Counted from the stretch's first letter, positions 26,156 to 35,179 are shown. The stretch: 64,000 nt of DNA from Helcococcus ovis (GCF_004524775.2 NZ_CP119081.1:1302001-1366000), one strand, 5' to 3'. Numbers and translations are program-made. The notes: generated by a model not told the origin, from the letters alone.

Positions 26156-26808
26156 TGAAATTTGTAGGAATTGCCGGATCAATTTCCGATAAATCGTATA
26201 ATAAAATGCTTTTAGATTATGCAAAATTCATCTTCAATGATGTAGTTGAAATTGAAATTTTAGATATAAATGACATTCCATTATTTAACCAAGATTTAAA
26301 TCAAGACGATTACCCAAAAATCAAAGAATTATCAGATAAAATCGAATCATCTGACGGTGTAATCATTGTAACCCCAGAACATAACTACACAATACCCGCA
26401 GTATTAAAGAGCGTAATCGAGTGGTTTTCGTTCAATGTTCACCCATTAAAAAATAAACCGGTTATGATTTTAGGTGCATCTTATACAGAACAGGGAACTT
26501 CCAGAGCTCAACTACACCTAAGACAAATCCTTGATTCTCCGGGAGTTGATGCATTTGTAATGCCGGGAAATGAATTTCTATTATCAAATGTAAGAGAAAA
26601 ATTTGATAAAGATGGCACACTTATCCACGAACAAACATCTGACTACTTAGAACACTGTCTTTTAAGATTTATGAAATACGCAGAACTAATTAAAAAATTA
26701 GATATAGACAACATTGAAAGCAAATTTACTCTAACACTAAAAGCCGGGGGATATGTAAACATAGATGATCCATATTCAGATGGTACAGCCGGAGCTTCAG
26801 AATATTAA
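26155..26808 (+). CDS. NADPH-dependent FMN reductase family protein (copy 2)
   Basis: 217 residues from the ATG at 26155 (behind GGAGG). Same family as the upstream gene, with FVGIAGSISDKSYNKMLL, IIVTPEHNYTIPAVLKSVIE and PVMILGASYTEQGTSRAQ. It differs in a C-terminal extension (AGGYVNIDDPYSDGTAGAS). The tandem pair probably arose by duplication and may form heterodimers, as this family commonly dimerises. Ends just before a large hairpin. Confidence 0.85.
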   Translation: MKFVGIAGSISDKSYNKMLLDYAKFIFNDVVEIEILDINDIPLFNQDLNQDDYPKIKELSDKIESSDGVIIVTPEHNYTIPAVLKSVIEWFSFNVHPLKNKPVMILGASYTEQGTSRAQLHLRQILDSPGVDAFVMPGNEFLLSNVREKFDKDGTLIHEQTSDYLEHCLLRFMKYAELIKKLDIDNIESKFTLTLKAGGYVNIDDPYSDGTAGASEY

Positions 26809-26810
26809 AA

Positions 26811-26952
26811 TAAAAATAAAGAGATTTCACTTACGGCACTGGTCCTCGGAGCTTGAGCTGACCTCCATAAAATTGATTTTGATTTTTCAACTTTTTAAGG
26901 TCAGTTCAACTATCGCTCCTGTGGAGGTGCCTAAGTGGAACTCTTTATTTTT
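26811..26952. terminator. Large modular hairpin, long form (copy 1)
   Basis: AAATAAAGAG at one end pairs with CTCTTTATTT at the other; inside, GGCAC...TCC...GGAGC pairs with GCTCC...GGA...GTGCC, and an inner hairpin TGACCTCC...AAATTGA / TCAACTTTT...AGGTCA fills the tip. It is nearly the same as the element at 29276-29416. The A and T runs at the two ends suit a two-way terminator. Confidence 0.75.
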
Positions 26953-27043
26953 TTGCGAAAACCATTAGATTATGTTAGAATATAAACAAGGATAACGATA
27001 TCCTGTAGAGATTAAAATGGGATTTTTTAATAAGGAGTAAGAT

Positions 27044-27601
27044 ATGAATAAACAATATGATTTAAAGAAGGATATAAAATTTGAAATAATATTTCTTATT
27101 ACTTCAATAATTTTAACATTGGTAAATTTTAAGTATAAATCAGATTATAGAGATTTAACGCTAATATTTGCAGCCATTTTTGTGGGATTAAAAACAATTA
27201 TTTATTTTCTAAATAACAAAGCTGAAAAAACTAAAAATACTAAATTGCTCAAATCAATAAAAAAATATAATAAAATTATAAACAGAGTTTTTAGTGTTTG
27301 TATGATATTTATTTTAATTGGTGTTATTGTCTCAATTTTTAATAATGTAAATATTAAAGATAAAAAAGATATATCGGCTATTGTAATATCAATAATAATT
27401 ATTGCTTTAGCTATTATATCAGCTCTATTAGCTCGTAAAATTTTAATAAAATATATCTTCAAACAAGAAATACATACAGCGTCTGAAAAATACCCATTTT
27501 TCTTACTATTAAATATTATTATTGGATTTGTGATTTTTGTAATTTTAGGAATGTTAATTTTATTAGCATTACCATATTTAGGCATTAAAATTTTTCAATA
27601 A
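27044..27601 (+). CDS. Unknown membrane protein
   Basis: A 185-residue protein with about five hydrophobic helices (residues 14-28, 40-56, 84-104, 113-130, 150-178) and a basic loop around 60-80. AAGGAG precedes the ATG. I recognise no family. It sits between two members of the modular hairpin family, so it is probably transcribed alone. Confidence 0.65.
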   Translation: MNKQYDLKKDIKFEIIFLITSIILTLVNFKYKSDYRDLTLIFAAIFVGLKTIIYFLNNKAEKTKNTKLLKSIKKYNKIINRVFSVCMIFILIGVIVSIFNNVNIKDKKDISAIVISIIIIALAIISALLARKILIKYIFKQEIHTASEKYPFFLLLNIIIGFVIFVILGMLILLALPYLGIKIFQ

Positions 27602-27607
27602 TTAAAA

Positions 27608-27685
27608 ATAAATGGATCCCACGCAGGCACCTCCGCAGGAGCTTTTGCTCCGAGGACTAGTGCAGCTAGTGGAATTCCTTTATTT
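27608..27685. terminator. Modular hairpin, short form (copy 1)
   Basis: CACGCAGGCACCTCCGCAGG plus AGC, TTTT, then GCTCCGAGGACTAGTGC form the stem, bracketed by AATAAA and TTTATT. It is the reverse complement of the outer part of the long form. Located between convergent genes. Confidence 0.75.
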
Positions 27686-29221
27686 CTTAAATTTATACAC
27701 TTCATCAAACATTCTTAAATATTCTTCATCATTATTATGAGTAACTATTATTATGGTCTTATTAGTTTTCAATAATAATTTCGTCAATTCTATTTCACTA
27801 TTTTTATCAATATTTGCAAAAAATTCATCTAAAATTATTATTGGCTTATAGGAATTTATCGCTCTAGCAATATTCACTCTATCTTTTTCTCCCATACTCA
27901 ATCCATTTATATCTTTAGATTTTAAACTTTCAATGATTTGTAAACTTTCAAAATTAGGTTCATTATTCGGGTTTGAAATTTTAATATTTTCCAAAGCACT
28001 ATCATTTAATACAAATAAATTTGATACATACATTAAAATTTCGTTTGTATTTATGGTATTTATATCAATTCCATCTATAAAAATTTGATTGTCACTATTA
28101 TTAAGTTTTTTAGATAATAGCTTCATTACAGTAGATTTTCCACTACCATTTTCACCGATAATTGCATATTTTTTTCCTTTTGAAAATGTCATATTAATAC
28201 CATTCATACTAAAATCATTGATTGAATAGCTTAAATTTCTCAATTCTATTTTTTCAAAATTGATAATTTTTTCTTTTAGTAAATCTTCATTCTTGTCTTC
28301 AAGATAAAAATCCAGTTTATCGATGATTTTTGAAGATGATTTTATGGTAATAATCAAATAAATCATATCTCTTATAGGAATTGCAACTAAATCAACAAAT
28401 CCAATAAGTGCCATGAATGAGCCTATTTCCATCATTCCCATTGATACGATTACAATACCAAGTATGAATGTAACTATGTTGATAAAATAAAGCGAACCAC
28501 CTGAAAAAATATTTGTAAATGAAATATATTTCACTAAATTATACACACTCATTTCATGTTCAACATTATATTTATCAAATTTTTTCACGAATTCTTCACT
28601 TGTGTTATAGTCAAAAATTTCCTTGCCTTCCATTAAATTTTCAAATATAGATACAAATTCAGCATTTTTATCACTTTCAGCCCTTCTCTTGTCTTTCATC
28701 TTTTCCCCAACGATTTTAGGAATGAAGAATGAAATTGCTGAGCTTATAATAATTGCAATTGTTAAAATCCAACTTAAATAAAACATGTACGCTATGTAAA
28801 CTAAAAATGAAATAATACTAATATATAGGGAAATGTAGCAATAAATGTAATTTTCATAAATTGTTTCAGTATCTCTAATTATTGAATTTATAATATCTCC
28901 AGTAGTTTTTTGATTTAACTTTTTCGCATTCATTTTGGTAATGGATTCAAAAACTTTTCCTTTAATATATATGGAATACTTAGCTCCAAACCATCCAATG
29001 CTTATTTTCTTCTTGTATTCAAAAAGTAAGAATAATAATATTGAAAATATGTACAATGTCCCATATCCAAGCGCTGTTTGTAAATTCAAATTTTTATAAT
29101 TATCAATTACTAATTTAGTGCAAATCGGGATTAAAGAAATAAACAATATACTCAAAAATGTGTACAAAACAATCTTAAATACTGATTTTTTATTATTCGA
29201 TATGTAATTTTTTATATTCAT
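27680..29221 (-). CDS. ABC exporter (fused membrane and ATPase domains)
   Basis: 513 residues. The first 300 hold about six membrane helices of the type I exporter fold; the ATPase domain has Walker A GENGSGKST, signature LSMGEKDRVN (instead of LSGGQ), Walker B PIIILDEFFANID and the switch His in VTHNNDE. It is somewhat shorter than the usual 570-600 residues. Substrate unknown; it should work as a homodimer since no partner gene is adjacent. Confidence 0.85.
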   Translation of the reverse strand: MNIKNYISNNKKSVFKIVLYTFLSILFISLIPICTKLVIDNYKNLNLQTALGYGTLYIFSILLFLLFEYKKKISIGWFGAKYSIYIKGKVFESITKMNAKKLNQKTTGDIINSIIRDTETIYENYIYCYISLYISIISFLVYIAYMFYLSWILTIAIIISSAISFFIPKIVGEKMKDKRRAESDKNAEFVSIFENLMEGKEIFDYNTSEEFVKKFDKYNVEHEMSVYNLVKYISFTNIFSGGSLYFINIVTFILGIVIVSMGMMEIGSFMALIGFVDLVAIPIRDMIYLIITIKSSSKIIDKLDFYLEDKNEDLLKEKIINFEKIELRNLSYSINDFSMNGINMTFSKGKKYAIIGENGSGKSTVMKLLSKKLNNSDNQIFIDGIDINTINTNEILMYVSNLFVLNDSALENIKISNPNNEPNFESLQIIESLKSKDINGLSMGEKDRVNIARAINSYKPIIILDEFFANIDKNSEIELTKLLLKTNKTIIIVTHNNDEEYLRMFDEVYKFKK

Positions 29222-29275
29222 ATTTAATCCTTTTATTGTTATTTTTTCTTTATATATTTTATATTAAAGTTAATT

Positions 29276-29416
29276 AAAAATAAAGAGTTTCCACTTACGG
29301 CACTAGTCCTCGGAGCTTGAAATGACCTCCTTAAAGTTGATTTTGATTTTCAACTTTTCATGGTCAGTTCAACTGTCGCTCCTGCGGAGGTGCCTAAGTG
29401 GAACTCTTTATTTTTT
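29276..29416. terminator. Modular hairpin, long form (copy 2)
   Basis: Same plan as 26811-26952: outer stem AAATAAAGAG / CTCTTTATTT, middle stem with CCTCGGAGC and GCTCCTGCGGAGG, inner stem TGACCTCC...AAAGTTGA / TCAACTTTT...GGTCA. It lies upstream of the ABC exporter rather than after a gene end, so it may also be part of a leader. Confidence 0.75.
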
Positions 29417-29757
29417 ATGTATAGGAGTATGAATTATCTCAATTAAAAGAAAATTCAAAAAGAGATAATAAAATTTTTGCTAAAAATGTCCGCAAAAATT
29501 CGATTTTAAAATAAGCGATAACAAAATTTCAATGTAAAATTATCTCAAAAATTACATTCATAAAATTGAGATAACAAAATTTGTCAAAATATTGAAAAAT
29601 TTCATATTGAAAATAATCTCAAAATAGAAAATTTCTAAAATGCGATAAAAATCAAACCGAAAAAATTACTCACAAAATTAAAATATTAAAATAAGCGATA
29701 ATTTTTCAATAAAAAATAGTACCCACAATAATTAAAAATAAAAAAATGAGATAAAAA
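29417..29757. other. AT-rich stretch with recurring GAGATAA/GCGATAA motifs
   Basis: No gene. The motif RGATAA (GAGATAATAAAATTT, GCGATAACAAAATTT, GAGATAACAAAATTT, GCGATAATTTTT) occurs at least six times on the plus strand and as TTATCTC/AATCTC on the other, in otherwise A/T sequence between two modular hairpins. Confidence 0.5.
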
Positions 29758-29758
29758 A

Positions 29759-29836
29759 ATAAAGCATCCCACGCAGGCACCTCCGCAGGAGCTTTTGCTC
29801 CGAGGACTAGTGCCTTCAGTGGGAATGCTTTATTTT
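29759..29836. terminator. Modular hairpin, short form (copy 2)
   Basis: ATAAAGCATCCCAC and GTGGGAATGCTTTAT close a stem with CACCTCCGCAGGAGC, TTTT, GCTCCGAGGACTAGTGCC inside. The core is identical to that of 27608-27685 and it directly follows the CNNM/CorC gene. Confidence 0.8.
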
Positions 29837-29839
29837 ACT

Positions 29840-31099
29840 TTATTTTATTTTTTTTATAACCACTTTCTCAATCCTATTTCCTTCAATCTCTTTTACAGTA
29901 AATCTAAAGTTTTCAAAAACGAATGAATCTCCGAAGTGTGGCATTTTGTCAAGAATTTCAACTACAAATCCGGCTATTGTATTTGAGTTATATTCTTCTG
30001 CATCAGAAATTTTTAAAAATTCAAAGATTTTATCAAGTGAACATCTGCCACTTACTTCGTAAATTTTATTTCTTTCTAATACTTTTATTTCTGATTCTAT
30101 TTCATCGGATTCGTCCCAAATTTCTCCAACTAATTCTTCAAGGATGTCTTCCATTGTTACAATACCTTCAAGGCCGCCATGTTCGTCTATGATTGCCGCC
30201 ATGTGTTTCTTTTCCTTTTGCATCAATTTTAATAATTCGGATAGTTTAAGCATACCCGGAATGTATAGAATATCTGAAATTATGGAATTTATTGTTAAAT
30301 CCGGTTCTCCTTTTTGTTTTCTTCTTAAATATTTGTGAAAATCTCTTTCTAAAATAATACCTAGGACTTTGTCTACTGTTTCTTCATATACAATAAGTCT
30401 AGAGTACGAATATTCATCAAATATTTTTTCTATTTCTTCATCTGTGTCATTTATCTCCACGCCAATAATGTCAACTCTGGGAATTAATATACTTGAAACG
30501 CTAACATCATCAAATTCAACAGCAGCTTTTACAAGTACGTGTTCATCATCTTCAATGCTTCCTCCAACTTTCGCCTCATCAATATATGTCAAAAGCTCTT
30601 CTTCACTTATTGAATGATCAATATTAACTTTTACAAATTTTCTAATTAATTTTTGCCATTGAGATAATGTCCATATTACGGGTTTTAAAATAATCATCAT
30701 AAAAGAAAGTGGTTTTGTAAATTTTATAGCCAAACTTTCCGGCATGATTTTTGCTATTAACTTCGGTGTAATTTCTCCTAAAATCAATAGCAAAATTGTA
30801 GTTGCTACAGTTGAAACTAATGCTCCATAAACAGGAAATATCTTTACAAAAAATAGTGTTGCAATTGCAGAACTGCCTATATTTACAATATTATTCCCTA
30901 TTAATATCGCTGAAAGTAGGTCATCATATTTTTTATTAATTTCTAATGTTTTCTTTACCTTTTTATCCCCATCTTTTAATCTAGTTTTTAATTTTGCAAC
31001 CCTCAAAGATGTAAATGCTGTCTCTGAAGCTGAAAAAAATGCTGATAGTATAATACAAATAAAAAACAATATCACACTATATATCTGCTCAGAATCCAT
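29840..31099 (-). CDS. CNNM/CorC (HlyC) family membrane protein
   Basis: 419 residues: an N-terminal DUF21/CNNM membrane domain with 3-4 helices (ILSAFFSASETAFTSLRVAK), two CBS domains (about residues 215-330; LIPRVDIIGVEIND, VTMEDILEELVGEIWDESDE) and a C-terminal CorC/HlyC domain (EVSGRCSLDKIFEFL). The family is linked to Mg2+ or Co2+ efflux; older annotations call it hemolysin. Terminates in a modular hairpin. Confidence 0.88.
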   Translation of the reverse strand: MDSEQIYSVILFFICIILSAFFSASETAFTSLRVAKLKTRLKDGDKKVKKTLEINKKYDDLLSAILIGNNIVNIGSSAIATLFFVKIFPVYGALVSTVATTILLLILGEITPKLIAKIMPESLAIKFTKPLSFMMIILKPVIWTLSQWQKLIRKFVKVNIDHSISEEELLTYIDEAKVGGSIEDDEHVLVKAAVEFDDVSVSSILIPRVDIIGVEINDTDEEIEKIFDEYSYSRLIVYEETVDKVLGIILERDFHKYLRRKQKGEPDLTINSIISDILYIPGMLKLSELLKLMQKEKKHMAAIIDEHGGLEGIVTMEDILEELVGEIWDESDEIESEIKVLERNKIYEVSGRCSLDKIFEFLKISDAEEYNSNTIAGFVVEILDKMPHFGDSFVFENFRFTVKEIEGNRIEKVVIKKIK

Positions 31100-31147
31100 T
31101 GATTCATATTCCTCCCTATTTTATTAATCTTGTACAGTATATCATAA

Positions 31148-32086
31148 TTATTTAAATAATTTTTTAAATTTATTTGTAGCTTCTATTAGTTCATGTGTGT
31201 TTTCTTCTTCTATTGAACTGTGACCGGCTATTGTAAATATCAATTCAGAATTATTAAGCTTTTTATCTAATAGATATGCCCCTATCGGTCTACAATCAAC
31301 ATCATATCTTCCATGCACAATTATGGTAGGAATGTTTTTAATACGGTCTACATTATCTAAAATATAATTTTCCGGCATGAAAAAATCATGATAGAAATAG
31401 TGACATTCCATAATTGCTATTGCTAAATCATAGTCTGAAATTTCTTCAGATAATTCTCTAGGATATAATGATACAATCGAACCTTCAAAATCCGCAAATT
31501 GTTTTGCATATTTTTTTTGAATTTCTTTATCATCAGATGTCAATTTTTCATAGTAAGAATTAATTAAATTTTCTTTCTGTTTTTCTGTGAAATTAGCTGT
31601 AAATTTTTCAAATAAATCCGGAAAAAATGAATCACTCCCCTTTTGATACAACCAATCAGAATCTTCTTTTCTCCCTAAAAATACTCCTCTAAGAATTATA
31701 CCCAAAACTCTATCAGGATGATTTATAGCATAATAAAGCGAAAGGGTTGTCCCCCATGAACCGCCAAATAAAACCCATTTGTCTATTTTTAAATGCTCTC
31801 TGATTTTTTCCATATCATCACTTAAATATTTTGTAGTATTATCTTTAAGTTCTAAAAATGGTTTGCTTTTGCCACACCCTCTTTGATCAATAGTAATAAT
31901 TCTATAAAACTCAGGATCAAAAAATCTATTTCCTAAAGTGCCACATCCGCCTCCCGGTCCGCCGTGTACATAAACTATCGGCTTACCATCTTTGTTTCCA
32001 CTTTCAGAATAATAAATTTCGTGAATATCATCTACTTTCAAATACCCTTCATTATATGGTTCTAACTTATTAAATAATTTATACAT
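31148..32086 (-). CDS. pip: Proline iminopeptidase (S33 family)
   Basis: 312 residues from the ATG at 32086, five bases after AGGAG; an in-frame GTG two codons upstream overlaps the ribosome binding site. Alpha/beta hydrolase with oxyanion motif HGGPGGGCG, nucleophile GGSWGTTLS, acid in HGRYDVDCRP and His in AGHSSIE. It releases N-terminal proline from peptides and fits an asaccharolytic, peptide-using lifestyle. Confidence 0.9.
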   Translation of the reverse strand: MYKLFNKLEPYNEGYLKVDDIHEIYYSESGNKDGKPIVYVHGGPGGGCGTLGNRFFDPEFYRIITIDQRGCGKSKPFLELKDNTTKYLSDDMEKIREHLKIDKWVLFGGSWGTTLSLYYAINHPDRVLGIILRGVFLGRKEDSDWLYQKGSDSFFPDLFEKFTANFTEKQKENLINSYYEKLTSDDKEIQKKYAKQFADFEGSIVSLYPRELSEEISDYDLAIAIMECHYFYHDFFMPENYILDNVDRIKNIPTIIVHGRYDVDCRPIGAYLLDKKLNNSELIFTIAGHSSIEEENTHELIEATNKFKKLFK

Positions 32087-32246
32087 TTTCACTCCTAAAA
32101 TCTTTAATAAATATATTATAATCCTTTTTCATAGGTATAATCAACATCTCGCATAATATCATATATTTTTTTTATAAATGATTTTTACCTAGTAGAAAAA
32201 TATGTTAAAATACTTATTAAGATTTAGTTAGATACAAGGAGTAATT

Positions 32247-33080
32247 ATGAATTTAGCAGATAAAAATTTTATTAATTTATGTAAGGATATTTTAGCAAAT
32301 GGCTACTCAACCGAAGGTGAAAAGGTAAGACCAAAATACGCAGATGGCACTCCATCTCATACAATTTTTACAACACAAGTTTTTGAAAAATATGATTTAT
32401 CAAAAAATGAATTCCCTATTTTGACGATTAGACAAATTCCTTGGAAATCGGGGATTAAAGAAATTTTATGGATTTATCAAGATCAAAGCAATGATTTAAG
32501 CATTCTTAAAGAAAAATACAATATTCATTGGTGGGATGAATGGAATATTGGAGATGGGACAATTGGTCAAAGATATGGTGCAACAGTTAAAAGATATAAT
32601 TTAATAAATAATCTATTAAATGGACTTAAAGAAAATCCTTATGGAAGAAGGCATATCATAAATCTTTACCAAGAAAATGACTTAAATGAAACTAAGGGCT
32701 TGCATCCTTGTGCAATGGAAACTCAATGGAGTGTAAGGGGAAAATACCTTGATTTAACTTTAATTCAACGTTCTTCTGACCTTCCGGTTGCAAATTCAAT
32801 TAATAAAATTCAATATGTTGCCTTACAAATGATGATTGCAAGACACGTTGGTCTAGAGCCTGGGATGTTTTGCCATTATGTTAATAATGCTCACATTTAT
32901 GATAGACATTTTGAACAGGTTAATGAGTTAATCTCAAGACCGGGTCAAGAAGACAGTGAAAATATCAGATTAGTATTAAATCCGGAAAAAAATGATTTTT
33001 ACAGCTTCACAATTGAAGATTTTAAGCTTGAAAATTATAATCCAAATAAACCAAATCTAAAATTTGAAATGGCTATTTAA
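32247..33080 (+). CDS. thyA: Thymidylate synthase
   Basis: 277 residues. The catalytic Cys lies in GLHPCAMETQWSV; the dUMP-binding segments RSSDLPVANSINKIQY and NNAHIYDRH are intact. It methylates dUMP to dTMP using methylene-tetrahydrofolate and releases dihydrofolate, which the next gene product recycles. AAGGAG precedes the start. The gap to folA is 9 bp. Confidence 0.95.
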   Translation: MNLADKNFINLCKDILANGYSTEGEKVRPKYADGTPSHTIFTTQVFEKYDLSKNEFPILTIRQIPWKSGIKEILWIYQDQSNDLSILKEKYNIHWWDEWNIGDGTIGQRYGATVKRYNLINNLLNGLKENPYGRRHIINLYQENDLNETKGLHPCAMETQWSVRGKYLDLTLIQRSSDLPVANSINKIQYVALQMMIARHVGLEPGMFCHYVNNAHIYDRHFEQVNELISRPGQEDSENIRLVLNPEKNDFYSFTIEDFKLENYNPNKPNLKFEMAI

Positions 33081-33089
33081 GGAGTTAAA

Positions 33090-33593
33090 ATGTTAAAAAA
33101 TATCTATATGATGGTTGCAATAACTAAAAATACCCACGCAATCGGAAAAGATGGTGATATGATTTATCACCTAAAGGAAGATTTAAAATATTTCAAACAA
33201 ACAACTTCAAATAATGTAATTGTATGCGGGAGAAAAACTTATTTTTCCTTTCAAAAAAGACCTCTTCCAAACCGTAAAAACATTGTGCTTACACGTTCAC
33301 ATGATACTTACGAAGGAGCCATTTCCATGCATTCAAAAGAGGAAGTTTTAGAATATGCAAGAAATAACCCAGATGAGAAAATTTTTATAGTTGGTGGGGA
33401 TAATATATATAAACAATTTATTGATGATGCTTATAAGCTATATATTACAGAAATTGAAGAGCCTATAAATATCGAGGCAGATAGCTTTTTCCCTAAATTT
33501 GATAAAAAAGAATGGAAATTAGAAAGCATTTCTGAAGAAATCGAATCTGATAATTCTCCAAATTATAGGTTTGCGGTTTATAGTAGAAAATAG
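33090..33593 (+). CDS. folA: Dihydrofolate reductase
   Basis: 167 residues with MVAITKNTHAIGKDGDMIYH, DLKYFKQTTSNNVIVCGRKT and IFIVGGDNIYKQFI, the standard NADPH and folate contacts. The active-site acid position reads DMIYHLKEDL, with Asp-Met in place of the usual Leu-Pro-Trp-His context, a mild deviation. Coupled to thyA. Confidence 0.9.
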   Translation: MLKNIYMMVAITKNTHAIGKDGDMIYHLKEDLKYFKQTTSNNVIVCGRKTYFSFQKRPLPNRKNIVLTRSHDTYEGAISMHSKEEVLEYARNNPDEKIFIVGGDNIYKQFIDDAYKLYITEIEEPINIEADSFFPKFDKKEWKLESISEEIESDNSPNYRFAVYSRK

Positions 33594-33628
33594 GAAAATA
33601 TTTTGAATTTTATTAGGAGCTTGAAAAA

Positions 33629-33660
33629 AGAGAATTAGAAATTTTACTCTCTAATTCTCT
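33629..33660 (+). terminator. Hairpin after thyA-folA
   Basis: AGAGAATTAGA pairs with TCTAATTCTCT around AATTTTACTC; no long T run follows. Confidence 0.65.
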
Positions 33661-33804
33661 AAATATGTTAATTTAATTCTTCACCAACACTACTTGTGCC
33701 CTATGGGTATTTGACAAATAACCGTTTTTATTCTCTCTTTAAGTATGTATTTAACAATGAAATCAAAAATTATTTTCTTACTTAACAATCTAATTATATA
33801 TTTT

Positions 33805-34221
33805 TTACATGTAAAAATCTTTTTCATTAAGTTCATAATACCTTTTTTTATTATCTTTTAAGTATTTTGTATTATCAAAAGGAACTTCGTATGAGTGTTC
33901 TTTTTGTAAATAATTAAAACTTATAATTGCTTTATTACCTTTATCATCTGATTTAAAATTTTTAATATCACACCATGAATGATAATTAAATTTAGATTTC
34001 ATTGATGTGCTAATTTCTTTAATATAAATTCCATCAACATTAAAATATAAAATAAAAGTTCTACTAGAACTATAAATTCCCCACAAATTACTTATGAACA
34101 TTTTTAGTAAAGATTTTGATGTTGAATTATATTTTGAAACTATTAAATAGTCTCTATCTGTACTAAAATCATTTTTTACAGCTGTTCTTAATTCTTCATT
34201 TTTATTAAATAATATTCCCAT
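33805..34221 (-). CDS. Unknown small protein, possibly PH-like
   Basis: 138 residues behind AGGAG. The pattern of beta strands (FILYFNVDGIYIKEI, YHSWCDIKNFKSDD, AIISFNYLQKEHSYEV) recalls bacterial PH-like domains, but I cannot name a family. There is no signal peptide; a short hydrophobic part (LLKMFISNLWGIYSS) may touch the membrane. It lies directly downstream of a small bacteriocin-like frame, so an immunity role is conceivable. Confidence 0.55.
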   Translation of the reverse strand: MGILFNKNEELRTAVKNDFSTDRDYLIVSKYNSTSKSLLKMFISNLWGIYSSSRTFILYFNVDGIYIKEISTSMKSKFNYHSWCDIKNFKSDDKGNKAIISFNYLQKEHSYEVPFDNTKYLKDNKKRYYELNEKDFYM

Positions 34222-34273
34222 TTTTTCTCCTGTTAAATATCACAACATTAATTAATTTGATTTTAATAATTAT

Positions 34274-34486
34274 TTATCCCCAAAATGTACATTTTACTCC
34301 TGAGTAAGCTAAACTTGCAATCAATGTACCAATATTAGCTTTTATACCGAATCTTAACATTTGTTTTCCAATTAGTTCTGCTACTTTTCCCCATGCTTTG
34401 CATTGAATGTAAGCCGCAACATCGCCACTTTCTAATAATTGATAAAAGTCCATTCCAGGAATCATTCCTACTAATTCACCTTTCAT
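34274..34486 (-). CDS. Small Gly/Ala-rich frame, possibly a damaged peptide gene
   Basis: 70 residues from the first ATG, ending in a hydrophobic, Gly-containing segment (FGIKANIGTLIASLAYSGVK). The frame stays open about 40 codons further upstream (INKLFAIDSDIYTERYAVKS) but there without any ATG/GTG/TTG start near a ribosome binding site, and ATG at 34486 also lacks one. A single-base change near 34575, where ATGTCAAAAAAA occurs, could have destroyed the original start. Function unknown; the small size and hydrophobic tail recall bacteriocin-like peptides. Confidence 0.4.
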   Translation of the reverse strand: MKGELVGMIPGMDFYQLLESGDVAAYIQCKAWGKVAELIGKQMLRFGIKANIGTLIASLAYSGVKCTFWG

Positions 34487-34838
34487 ACAGTCAATAAAAC
34501 CAGATTTTACCGCATATCTTTCAGTATAAATATCAGAATCAATAGCGAATAATTTATTAATTTTTTTGACATATAATCTACTTTTTATATTTATATTTTT
34601 TTGATAACGTCATCTTAGTTAAAATTATAACGATTAATCTCTTATTTTGCAAGTTAAAAAATTCATTCTTTTCCTTTAAGATATTCTATAATTAAATAGT
34701 GTTGGTGTATATATAAGTCAAGCTTATAACATTTTTTTGATTTATTATATATATTATGATAATATAAACATGTAAACATTTTCTTATTTTAAAAATCATG
34801 ATTGTTATTACTAATAATTCATAAAAGGAGGTTGCAAA
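34487..34838. other. Intergenic region
   Basis: Apart from the open upstream extension of the preceding frame (34487 to about 34600) I see only AT-rich sequence and the AAAGGAGG site of the next gene. Confidence 0.4.
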
Positions 34839-35069
34839 ATGAAAAAAGAAAATAATTTATCATTTTATATTAAAATACTTTTATTCATCTTATTACCAAT
34901 ATTTACCATTGGTATTTCTATGTATATAATTGAATTTTTAAATTTATACGATTGGCAAGAAAAAAGACTTTTGTTTATAGTGTTTATTACATATATAAAT
35001 TTAACGATAGGATTAGGTTTTGTAGTTGTGCGAGACTTAATTAAATATAAAAATAAATGTAATTTATAA
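34839..35069 (+). CDS. Unknown small membrane protein
   Basis: 76 residues with two hydrophobic helices (about 9-31 and 42-62), short basic ends, and a strong ribosome binding site (AAAGGAGG). No family recognised. Followed by its own terminator. Confidence 0.6.
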   Translation: MKKENNLSFYIKILLFILLPIFTIGISMYIIEFLNLYDWQEKRLLFIVFITYINLTIGLGFVVVRDLIKYKNKCNL

Positions 35070-35096
35070 TTTAATTTTAATTTATTTCAACTGATA

Positions 35097-35142
35097 AAAC
35101 CTGCTGCAACACACCCCTTTTGAATTGTTTTGCAGCAGGTTT
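35097..35142. terminator. Terminator between the small membrane protein and esterase genes
   Basis: AAACCTGCTGCAA (35097-35109) pairs with TTGCAGCAGGTTT (35130-35142); it lies between convergent genes. Confidence 0.75.
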
Positions 35143-35179
35143 ACATTTCTAATATAGAATTTTTAATGAAGCTAAATTT

